IMG/VR virus record: IMGVR_UViG_3300044731_000132
Span: 1-23,659 of that record
Origin: a virus
DNA: 23,659 bases
Strand: one strand, 5' to 3'
In this document: one piece after another, positions 1 to 7,000 of the stretch
Numbering within the stretch: the first letter of the stretch is position 1
How the letters are laid out: each line of letters starts with the position of its first letter
The notes under the pieces: generated by a model
Database searches by the model: none
What the model saw: only the letters and a program-made list of their open reading frames with translations
Told to the model about the DNA's origin: nothing
Translations under genes and position numbers: made by a program

Positions 1-129
1 ATCTTGTATGAGATACAAGATTTAGGTTATCTGTCCGAAAAGTTTGATGCAAGTAATTCAGAGTGGTTTGATCGATGGGGATTTGCCCGAGCCATTGAAC
101 AATCCTTGAGGGAAAAGAACCATGGCTAA
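1..129 (+). CDS. Partial hypothetical phage protein (3' end only)
   Basis: The reading frame starting at base 1 is open and runs to a TAA at 127-129, giving 42 residues that end in EKNHG. The 5' end lies outside the window. The stop overlaps the next ATG at 122 by 8 bases, the same tight coupling seen in the rest of this operon, which supports it as a real gene end. The residues are polar with several aromatic positions (Tyr, Phe, Trp) and show no motif that I recognise. Function unknown. Confidence 0.55.
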   Translation: MLYEIQDLGYLSEKFDASNSEWFDRWGFARAIEQSLREKNHG

Positions 130-337
130 AACAAAATACGCATTCCCACATGACGTAGGACATCTGCATGAGCCAAACACAGCAGGTATGGCGCTCAGAG
201 ATTTTTTCGCCGCAGCTGTAATCACCGGCATCTTCGCAGGTAAGTGGGGGCAAGTACCCAATCAAAAGCCAGAGGTTGCTTTTGCAGATATTGCATACCT
301 TGTGGCGGATGAGATGCTTAAACGGAGGGAGCGATGA
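122..337 (+). CDS. Small conserved phage protein, 71 aa, unknown function
   Basis: A 71-residue protein starting at ATG 122, preceded by a good ribosome binding site (GAGGG in the preceding gene's end). The centre reads MALRDFFAAAVITGIFAGKW and the end reads VADEMLKRRER. This layout (a Met-Ala/Leu-Arg-Asp-Phe-Phe-Ala-Ala core followed by a helix ending in an Ala-Asp-Glu-Met-Leu type motif) is common in small early proteins of many phages, usually annotated as hypothetical. It overlaps its upstream neighbour by 8 bases and its downstream neighbour by 4 (ATGA). It is probably soluble and helical. I do not know its function. Confidence 0.8.
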   Translation: MAKTKYAFPHDVGHLHEPNTAGMALRDFFAAAVITGIFAGKWGQVPNQKPEVAFADIAYLVADEMLKRRER

Positions 338-480
338 ACCATGAGCGATGGTTATACGAAGCCATCCTCGCGGCGGAGGACGTTATGTTCTGGATTCACC
401 GTTACATTCAGGACCCTCGCCCAGACATCCTACAACTTTTGCTCGCGGCTATGGAGAAGTTTGAAGAGAGTAAGCCATGA
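334..480 (+). CDS. Small hypothetical protein, 48 aa
   Basis: A short gene sitting exactly between two clear genes. ATG 334 overlaps the previous stop (ATGA), a strong GGAGGGAG ribosome binding site lies just upstream, and the TGA at 478-480 overlaps the next start at 477 (ATGA). The product begins MNHERWLYEAILAAEDVMFW and ends MEKFEESKP. It is helical and rich in acidic and aromatic residues, with no recognisable family. Coupling on both sides and the absence of any other use for these 147 bases are the main evidence that it is translated. Function unknown. Confidence 0.75.
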   Translation: MNHERWLYEAILAAEDVMFWIHRYIQDPRPDILQLLLAAMEKFEESKP

Positions 481-1346
481 ACATCACTAACAAATACAAC
501 TTACCCGATGTCCTGCTGCGCTTTGCACGCAACAAGAACTACTCCAAGGGTGACGCCAAGCTATCTGTCACAGAGCTTATCGACAGCCCGCGGGTCGTGG
601 CACTCAAGCACAAGCACTTCGATGACATGGAGCAAGACGTATCTGATACCGTCTTCAGCCTATTCGGTACAGCCGTGCATCACATCCTCGATAAGTTCTC
701 AGAAGAAGACGTGATCACTGAGCAGCGCTACTTCAAAGAGATCAATGGCTGGAAGATCTCCGGTGCGATTGACCGCCAGGTTGTCACGCCCCATGGGCGG
801 ATCATCGAGGACTGGAAAGTTACGAGCAGTTTTGCAGTCATGCAAGGTAAGATCGAATGGGAATACCAGCTGAACTGCTACGCCTATCTTGCCCGTGCCC
901 ATGGCCATAACGTCATAGGCTTGAAGATCAATGCGATCGTAAGAGACTGGGCTCGCAGGAACGTAGGCCGCCAAGCCGATTACCCAGAAGCACCGATCGT
1001 ACAGATTGATGTACCCCTGTGGACCTTTGAAGAGCAAGAAGCTTTTATCAAAAGCCGTATCGCACTTCATGCCGCCACGGTCATGGATGATCCGCCACTG
1101 TGTACACCAGACGAACGATGGGCCAAGCCTGAGACGTGGGCCATCATGAAGCCGGGGGCCAAGCGAGCACTGAAGGTATTCCTACTAGAGCAAGAAGCAA
1201 AGGATGCAGTAAAGCCAGGGCAGGAAGTCGTTCACCGCCCAGGGGCAAATACAAGATGTACAAGTTTTTGTGATGTAAGGCAGTACTGTGATTTCGGTAG
1301 ACAACTAGGAGAAGCAAGTGAAGCAGATAGCAACAGCATTGGTTAA
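477..1346 (+). CDS. Cas4/RecB-like PD-(D/E)XK exonuclease with probable Fe-S cluster
   Basis: A 289-residue nuclease of the PD-(D/E)XK superfamily. The core motifs appear in order: HH at 68-69 (GTAVHHIL), the acidic motif GAID at 96-99, the E-D-W-K motif at 111-114 (metal-binding acidic residue and catalytic lysine), and the QLN-YAYL helix at 131-137 with its conserved Gln. Four cysteines, C209 plus C261, C265 and C271 (CTSFCDVRQYC), have the one-plus-three spacing of the 4Fe-4S clusters in Cas4 and AddB-type nucleases. In phages such enzymes resect double-stranded ends for a single-strand annealing protein, and the very next gene encodes one, with a 29-base overlap. I infer it provides 3' single strands for phage recombination or concatemer formation. 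Family assignment is strong; polarity and metal content are not shown. Confidence 0.9.
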   Translation: MNITNKYNLPDVLLRFARNKNYSKGDAKLSVTELIDSPRVVALKHKHFDDMEQDVSDTVFSLFGTAVHHILDKFSEEDVITEQRYFKEINGWKISGAIDRQVVTPHGRIIEDWKVTSSFAVMQGKIEWEYQLNCYAYLARAHGHNVIGLKINAIVRDWARRNVGRQADYPEAPIVQIDVPLWTFEEQEAFIKSRIALHAATVMDDPPLCTPDERWAKPETWAIMKPGAKRALKVFLLEQEAKDAVKPGQEVVHRPGANTRCTSFCDVRQYCDFGRQLGEASEADSNSIG

Positions 1347-1968
1347 AGCGCAGAAAGAGTTTGGCCCTGCGCTTAAGACCAGCACCAACCCGCACCTGAA
1401 AAATAAATACGCCAATCTGGCATCCGTAGTAGAGGCGGTCATCGATGCGCTCAACAACAACGGTATCTACCTCATGCAGATGACGCATGAGACACCTGAT
1501 GGCGCCATGGCAGAGACAACATTCATCCATGAAAGCGGCGAGATGATCTCAGCTGGCAAGTTGTTTTTCCCGGCTAGCAAGCATGACGCCCAGGGGTATG
1601 CAAGCGCCCTCACTTATGTGCGTCGCTATTCGCTCATGGCTGCATGTGGTGTGGCACCAGAAGATGACGACGGTAACGCAGCATCCAAGCCTGCACCCAA
1701 GCCCGTGCCAAAAGTAGAGCCAAAGCCTGAGCCCAAGGTAGAAGCTAAGCCTGAACCAAAGCCGGTCCAAACGAATGCAGGCGTAGCTGACTTCGCCATG
1801 AGCATATTCACCACCTTCCTTCCCACGGCAGAAACCGAGGCAGAGCTGAATACCTTTTGGAAGGACAACAAAGAATCAGTAGCAAAGATCAAGGCCCACG
1901 ATGAATCGATGTACGTGGACCTGTTGGCCAAGTTCAAAGCACGTAAGGATGAGATCAATGGAAACTAA
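1318..1968 (+). CDS. ERF-family single-strand annealing recombinase
   Basis: A 216-residue ERF superfamily protein, related to the P22 Erf and Sak-type annealing proteins that pair complementary single strands in phage recombination. The signature is clear: NPHLKNKYANLASVVEAV at 24-41, then DAQGYASALTYVRRYSLMAA at 90-109 followed by CGVAPEDDDGN at 110-120. Residues about 123-150 form a Pro-Lys-Glu repeat linker (KPxPK units), then a short helical C-terminal part, which in this family is often a protein-contact region. The start is GTG 1318, chosen because AGGAGAAG lies just upstream and the homologous region begins immediately after. It overlaps the exonuclease gene, so the two form an exonuclease-annealase pair. 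Confidence 0.92.
   Translation: MKQIATALVKAQKEFGPALKTSTNPHLKNKYANLASVVEAVIDALNNNGIYLMQMTHETPDGAMAETTFIHESGEMISAGKLFFPASKHDAQGYASALTYVRRYSLMAACGVAPEDDDGNAASKPAPKPVPKVEPKPEPKVEAKPEPKPVQTNAGVADFAMSIFTTFLPTAETEAELNTFWKDNKESVAKIKAHDESMYVDLLAKFKARKDEINGN
1684..1770 (+). repeat. Pro-Lys/Glu-rich linker repeat inside the ERF gene
   Basis: In-frame short imperfect repeats of the AAGCCTGAGCCC type encode KPAPKPVPKVEPKPEPKVEA and onward, about nine Lys-Pro or Lys-X-Pro units. Such extended charged linkers commonly join the annealing core to a C-terminal domain. The repeat is a possible site of length variation between related phages. Confidence 0.7.
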
Positions 1969-2242
1969 ATACTACGATTCAACAAACCTATTCAGCCCCA
2001 GGGTAAAGACCGATCGATCGCCAGACTTCCGCGGGGACGTGGAACTATCCGCCGAGCTATGTGCTTACATCACTAACAAAGTAAAGCATGGTGAAACTCC
2101 CAAGCTTTCTCTTTCCATGTGGACTAAGCAGGGCCGCAACGGTGAATACTACAACTGCAAAGTACGCCAAGGCTGGGAGCAGGATAACGCACCAAAGCCC
2201 CCTCCGCGCCAGGAAGATGATCTTTCGGATGTGCCATTTTGA
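1958..2242 (+). CDS. Small protein with SSB-like acidic C-terminal tip, 94 aa
   Basis: The product begins METKYYDSTNLF and ends EDDLSDVPF. The frame is open further upstream, but ATG 1958 is preferred because it overlaps the ERF stop by only 11 bases. The body (about residues 25-70) alternates hydrophobic and polar residues as in a small beta-rich fold, including LSLSMWTKQGRNGEYYNCKV. The tip (acidic residues followed by DVPF) resembles the acidic, hydrophobic-ended tail by which SSB proteins recruit partners. Together with its place right after the exonuclease and annealase genes, this suggests a single-strand DNA-binding or accessory recombination protein. I do not see a full canonical SSB OB-fold, so the function is inferred. 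Confidence 0.75.
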   Translation: METKYYDSTNLFSPRVKTDRSPDFRGDVELSAELCAYITNKVKHGETPKLSLSMWTKQGRNGEYYNCKVRQGWEQDNAPKPPPRQEDDLSDVPF

Positions 2243-2703
2243 TCATGAAGAAGATCAGAAGGCGGCGGCCAATAAAGCGCCAGAGCTACAGACTTACCGA
2301 CCAGGATAAAGAGCGACTAACCATCATGTATTACGAGGGATACCATCCCATCGAAATGGCAGAAGCTTTGAAGATCTCTGACAAGACGGCTTATAAGTTT
2401 TGCTCCGATCGGTTCTCTCCTGTCAATGGCGGCTGGGCACGTGGTGCGCCTAGCTCTGAAGAACGTGATCTGATCATGCAAAGACACCATGCAGGCGTCA
2501 AACAACCGATGCTCGCTAGTGCTCATCGCAGACCAGTCTGGGTTATCAACCGTATCGTGAATCCCAAGCCCGCAGGTATTGCAGCGATCGAGGGTGCACC
2601 GGTTGATGCTAAGCCTGGAGAGATCTTTGTCGTTCCACCTCAACCCACCTTCCTTGAAAAGGTAGGCCAATTCTTTAGGAGGCTCCTTGGTGGATCCCAT
2701 TAA
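2239..2703 (+). CDS. Putative helix-turn-helix DNA-binding protein
   Basis: A 154-residue basic protein starting MIMKKIRRRRP. The earliest start is TTG 2239 (TTGA overlap with the preceding stop); ATG 2245, two codons later, is equally possible. Residues about 24-58 read as a helix-turn-helix of the resolvase or sigma-like type: an acidic helix DQDKERLTIMYYEG, then HPIEMAEALKISDKTAYKFC, a typical turn and recognition helix. Residues about 75-105 may hold a second, degenerate helical unit. The C-terminal stretch TFLEKVGQFFRRLLGG is an amphipathic basic helix. A regulatory or DNA-accessory role in the early operon is plausible, but no target is visible and the exact family is unknown to me. Confidence 0.75.
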   Translation: MIMKKIRRRRPIKRQSYRLTDQDKERLTIMYYEGYHPIEMAEALKISDKTAYKFCSDRFSPVNGGWARGAPSSEERDLIMQRHHAGVKQPMLASAHRRPVWVINRIVNPKPAGIAAIEGAPVDAKPGEIFVVPPQPTFLEKVGQFFRRLLGGSH

Positions 2704-3112
2704 CTTTGAATGCGTCAAAGTATCCCTGCGCCAGAATAAAGAAGGCTTCATGCTGACGCTGGCCATCCATCCAGATGACCTGAACCAAGACCTTGTGCGT
2801 GACTTTGTAGGCTCGCGTTACGCCGTGGCCATGGTTCGGATTGGTGAGGATGAACAGCCCTATGTCAGACCCAAGGTCAGCAGCTTTGTGCAGACAGCAG
2901 GAATACTGGCCAAAGATCCAGAGTTCCAGCGCTGGTGCGTGGATACAGGTTGGTGCTTTTCTCACTCAGAAGATGACGCAGCACGGGCTATATGTGAGGC
3001 ACTGAACATCGAGTCTCGATCGGAACTTGCTTCCAATACAGAAGCACAAGGCGCATTGATTGATTTGCGTAAGGAGTTTGAAGAATGGAAGCGAAGTACA
3101 AACGAAAGCTAA
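2690..3112 (+). CDS. Conserved hypothetical phage protein, 140 aa
   Basis: The frame has TTG at 2687 and GTG at 2690. GTG is preferred because AGGAGG at 2677-2682 then lies at a 7-base spacing. The product (VDPINFECVKVSLRQNKEGF at the N-terminus) has a beta-rich first half with LTLAIHPDDLNQDLVRDFVG and SRYAVAMVRI, a pattern I associate with a widespread but uncharacterised early phage protein. Residues about 60-105 contain a Trp/Cys-rich stretch, and the C-terminus is a charged helix. It overlaps the genes on both sides (14 and 28 bases). It is presumably a soluble early accessory protein; no catalytic motif is evident. Confidence 0.8.
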   Translation: MDPINFECVKVSLRQNKEGFMLTLAIHPDDLNQDLVRDFVGSRYAVAMVRIGEDEQPYVRPKVSSFVQTAGILAKDPEFQRWCVDTGWCFSHSEDDAARAICEALNIESRSELASNTEAQGALIDLRKEFEEWKRSTNES

Positions 3113-3417
3113 TCCCTTACCAAGTCTACCTGCGGCCCGATCAGGTTGAGAAGCTGCGCGAGAAACCTGGCATGGCTTCAGAACTTGTAAGGCAAGCGAT
3201 TGATACGATCGGTGAAGCCCCTCTTGATTATCATGAGGGTTACCGTCAGGGTTTCGTAAAGGCTCAGACGGTTATTACCAAATCCACCAAGGGAAATGCC
3301 ATCACCGTATTTGGCAAGACCCTTAGTGATCTTATGTGTGATGAACTACAGGAACATATTGATGGATTATTCGGGCCACTTGATCAAAGCAGACCAACTG
3401 ATGAATCGCGTGTATGA
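3085..3417 (+). CDS. Putative ribbon-helix-helix-like small protein, 110 aa
   Basis: ATG 3085 has AAGGAG upstream at good spacing. The N-terminus reads KRKLIPYQVYLRPDQVEKLR and then KPGMASELVRQAID: a short basic beta strand followed by two helices, the second with the S-E-L-V-R-x-A-I pattern of ribbon-helix-helix DNA-binding proteins. The rest (residues about 45-110) is polar and partly helical, without a recognised domain. A transcriptional or DNA-binding role is suggested by the fold pattern only. The gene overlaps its neighbours by 28 and 56 bases, the latter if the next gene starts at 3362. Confidence 0.75.
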   Translation: MEAKYKRKLIPYQVYLRPDQVEKLREKPGMASELVRQAIDTIGEAPLDYHEGYRQGFVKAQTVITKSTKGNAITVFGKTLSDLMCDELQEHIDGLFGPLDQSRPTDESRV

Positions 3418-3556
3418 CCTTTGCCAAAGCCATGATTACATGAACGCCATGGGCCTATGCCTCGAAGCTATTACAGAAATCAAAATGGCCTACAACGTAT
3501 TGAACCATCTCAGCGAACACAAGGACCAAATGATTGGCATATGGGAGAACAAATGA
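3362..3556 (+). CDS. Small hypothetical helical protein, 64 aa
   Basis: ATG 3362 is preferred because AGGAA sits 7 bases upstream; ATG 3401 gives a shorter 51-residue version with less overlap but no clear ribosome binding site. The product (MDYSGHLIKADQLMNRVYDL at the start) is mostly alpha-helical, with an AITEIKMAYNVLNHL segment that could form a coiled or helical hairpin. Its TGA overlaps the next start (ATGA at 3553). No function can be assigned. Confidence 0.65.
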   Translation: MDYSGHLIKADQLMNRVYDLCQSHDYMNAMGLCLEAITEIKMAYNVLNHLSEHKDQMIGIWENK

Positions 3557-3801
3557 AAACCTGCCCGCCATGCCATGGCGAATGTAACCAAGGACGTGCA
3601 TGCCCTGCGGAAACTCATCCTGCCTACGAACACTGGGAGAAATGGTTTCCTAAACAAGGTATTCAACCGAGCAGATTTATCTTCTCTCGAACCAGCCATG
3701 GCAAGGCTTACCGTGCAGGTTATGACGCTGGCATAGAGGACGCCAAGAAGGTTGTTAGAGACGGCGAAGAGTGGAAGCTTTGGGATACTGATCAAGCATG
3801 A
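3553..3801 (+). CDS. Small Cys-rich phage protein, possible zinc binder, 82 aa
   Basis: ATG 3553 is chosen because it overlaps the previous stop and has GGGAGAA just upstream. The N-terminus MKTCPPCHGECNQGRACPAE has four cysteines (C4, C7, C11, C17) plus a histidine, suggestive of a small zinc knuckle. Short Cys-rich N-termini of this CNQGR type recur in small phage proteins of unknown role. The rest contains aromatic clusters (EHWEKWF) and a helix (KAYRAGYDAGIEDAKKVV). The gene is coupled to the Ref-like gene by an ATGA overlap at 3798. Zinc binding is inferred from the Cys spacing alone. Confidence 0.75.
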   Translation: MKTCPPCHGECNQGRACPAETHPAYEHWEKWFPKQGIQPSRFIFSRTSHGKAYRAGYDAGIEDAKKVVRDGEEWKLWDTDQA

Positions 3802-4088
3802 CCAGAAAAGCAGATAAAGCGCACATGGATCGCGTCGCCAGTATGGGGTGCATCCTGTGCAAACACTTAGACCTTGGGGCAACCCCGGCTCAGATCCACC
3901 ACATCAGAGAGGGCCAAGGTATGAGCCAGAGAGCGAGCAACTTTCTGGTAGTGCCTTTGTGCCCAACCCACCATACCGGAAGCCCCGGCGTCCATGGTCT
4001 TGGCGAGAGAGGGTTCTATACCCGCTACAAACTTAGCGAGCTAGACCTTCTTGCCATGACACTAGAAGCGCTTCAGTCCTCCAAGTAA
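3798..4088 (+). CDS. Ref-like RecA-dependent HNH-type nuclease
   Basis: A 96-residue protein matching the Ref family (phage P1 recombination enhancement function), an HNH-like nuclease that cuts DNA only where RecA filaments form a displacement loop. The zinc and active-site pattern is complete: CxxC at C18 and C21 (GCILC), paired His at 34-35 ([11 protein letters not shown]), LCPTHH at 54-59, and [10 protein letters not shown] with H65. Length matches the C-terminal nuclease core of Ref, without the basic N-terminal extension of P1 Ref. It is the last plus-strand gene of the early operon, overlaps the convergent giant gene by 16 bases, and belongs functionally with the exonuclease and ERF genes. 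Confidence 0.88.
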   Translation: MTRKADKAHMDRVASMGCILCKHLDLGATPAQIHHIREGQGMSQRASNFLVVPLCPTHHTGSPGVHGLGERGFYTRYKLSELDLLAMTLEALQSSK

Positions 4089-7000
4089 ACGGTTTTCTCA
4101 AGCAACTCTGGACGCTTGGCGCTCACAATAATCCCCTTCTCGGCACGCTCAGACATACGCTCACGCTGAGCAAACGATCGCTTGATCTTCTTATCATCAA
4201 TTTCGTTGCCAGGGTTCTTGCTGTTGTACCGGATGATCTGCTCACCAATATCATCCATCTCTTCATAGTCACCACTCTTGTAAGCCAAGAACAGTTTTGA
4301 TAAAAGCCTTTGCTCACGTTGAGCCAGTTGCCTATCCAAGCTCTTGATCTCGCCCATGGCTTCGTAACCACGCTGAAGATCCTGCGGCGTGAAGCCAAGC
4401 GACTGCGCAAAAATTCCCCATAGACCTACGTCAGGAACAATGGGATCTCCGCGCAGGGTTGTCGCACCCTCATGGTAGAACCTCCAAGCTTTGAAGAAGT
4501 CTTTCACCACAGGCGGTGAGATTTCTTCCATGCCCCTTGCGTAGTTGCCTTCGTTAATCTTCTTGATGCCGCCGGCTACGTTCAGAACAATACCTGCCGC
4601 TGGTCCAAGCATGTCAATCAACATATTCTTGGCCCACTCTTCCTCATCTTTAGCCATCGCATCATCACGGAACCAGAGGCCGTTGAGGTTAGCAAACCTG
4701 CTAACGTCTACCTGAAGGATCTCTGACATTGGCCCCTTGCTTAGCGCCCGCGACACGTTGTCACCAAACGCATTTGCCATGGCAACCTTTAGTTCTAGGC
4801 TGAAATCATAAGGTTCGTCTTCATCATCAAAGATAAGGTTCATGACGCCTTCGATGACCCAGTACAAAGGCAAGCCTTCATACCCGGCAAAGAGAGCGGT
4901 CATACCCATGACACCAGTGAGACGCGTCCTTGCAGCTTTCTTGATCCTTGTTAGCTCATCGTACTCGCGCTTGGCGGCGTAACGCTCATCCTCTGATAAG
5001 CCTTTATCCTGTGACCTCAAAAGCAACGCATTCAATTCACGCGTATTTGGCAAAGACTCCTTGATAGCTTGGGCTATGAAGGCGGTCATCTGTTGAGCGT
5101 AATTCTTAAACTGTAGCGTTACCTGAGCAATAGGATGACGCATGAACCTTGGCTTGGTTTCAGACGCATACTCAAAGTGAATCTTGTCAATTAAATCCCT
5201 TGCGAGTTGAATAGTCTGGGCCCTGTTCATGCCCTTCGATTTGGCAAGCCTAATCGCAGCAAGCGCTGTGACCTGGCGGTTGGCAATCTCTGCTAGGTTA
5301 AATCCATAACCAAGTATTAATGAGGCCTTATCAAGAACACCAAGAGACTTAGAACGAATAATGCTCTTGACGCCTGTAGCGTACAAACCGCTAGGACGTT
5401 CAGCCAGCCCGGCCAAGGAAAGCGTTTGAGTCCTGTTGGTAACGCCTTCAAGATCAGACATGATCTCTGCTTCTTCCTTCAGGATTGCAGAGTTTCTTTC
5501 TTCGGCTTGTTTCTCCAGCATACCAACCAGGTCATACTGGGCTGTACCTTTTTTCCTCGCAGATCTGAAGTCACTAAAAGCCTTAAATATCTCCTTACTT
5601 GCCTTGGCATACGAAACATCAAACTCACCCGCCAGTGTTGGTATGCCAATAACCGGCGTTTGGATTAAGTTGCCAATCGCTGATGCTGGCGCGGTCAGGT
5701 AGTACAAGAATGCAAAGCTTGTAATCTTTGACCAAACCGGATGATTATCCTTTGGATTGCTAAAGTCATAATGCTGCGCCTTCAATTCTTGAAGGTAACG
5801 ATCCCGAGCAATATTCCTTGTGCCTTTTTGTGAATCAGAGTACCGCTGCGCCTCACTAATGATTGCATCTAGCGTGGGGCCGTACTCCATACGCGCCAAG
5901 TTATACGCACTATGGAATGCTGACTCAGCAAAAGCACGTCGCATATCAAGCGATGCACCAGCAACTTTCTTGGCATGAATGAAGTTCTTTTGAACAGACA
6001 ACTCAGGAAGCATGGACAGGTAAACCTGGTACACATCGTCCTTAAGCCTATTCTTCACGTCCATCGCCCGACCGTTAGAATCTGACAGCGTTGGCTGGTC
6101 CGTCTTATCAATAGCTGCAAAGATTTTGTTGATGAACGCAGACTTGATGACGCCTTCGGTGTACAACTCCTTGGTATCAACACCACTTTTTAAGTTAATG
6201 ATCTTGCCGCTAGCTACATCTTTAGCGATGCCTTCCTCATGCTTGCGAAGATCGGCCATGGACTCAAACATCTCATGGTAAGGCTTCGTATCGCCGCTAG
6301 GTAGCTTGATGTCATAAGCAATAAAGTACTGGCCAAACCTGCTAAGAGGGAAGTACGGGCCTTCACTCTCAAACTTCTGGAACTCAAAGTCCAGTTCACG
6401 CAAGCTCTTGGCACGCTCATTAACATCCGTGATCTTGGTAGTAATAAGCCTTTTAAGGATGGCCCTCTTGTCTTTAAGCTGTTCTTTGTAGTAATCACGA
6501 AGCTCCTTAAAGATCTCCTCGCCTTCCGTACCCTTGATCATCTCCCAGTTCTTGCGGAAAGATTCACTCTTAATTTTTGCTTCTTTCTCAGGGATCGTTG
6601 GATCAATACCAGACATGCGAGCATCAAGGATTACTTTGTCCAGTGCCTCACCAAGCTTAGGATTCTTGTCGGCCCACTGGTCCCACTTCTCACGAAGCTT
6701 GCTTGCGGTAGTTAGTTTTTTGTCGCGCTCGACTAGCATTTTATTGAGCACATCGTAGTACTGACGTACCTGCGGCAGATCTTTCTTGGCCAACTCAGCA
6801 ATCTGTCTAAGGTTCAAAAACTGCAACAAGGTTTGGGCGTTATCTGACGTTGCGTCTTTGACATACTGACCAAGCTTTGCTTTAGCGCCCTCAAAAGACG
6901 GTGTGTCTTTGATCATCGTATCCATGGACTTCATACCTTCAGCGGGCGTGTCATCAATCTTGTCCACGGCGTTAAACAGATCTTGCTGCTCTTGTGGCGA

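Noticed and set aside
1549-1958. Minus-strand open frames across the ERF gene
   Set aside because: They are shadows of the well-supported ERF frame, with biased composition mirroring its Lys-Pro linker.
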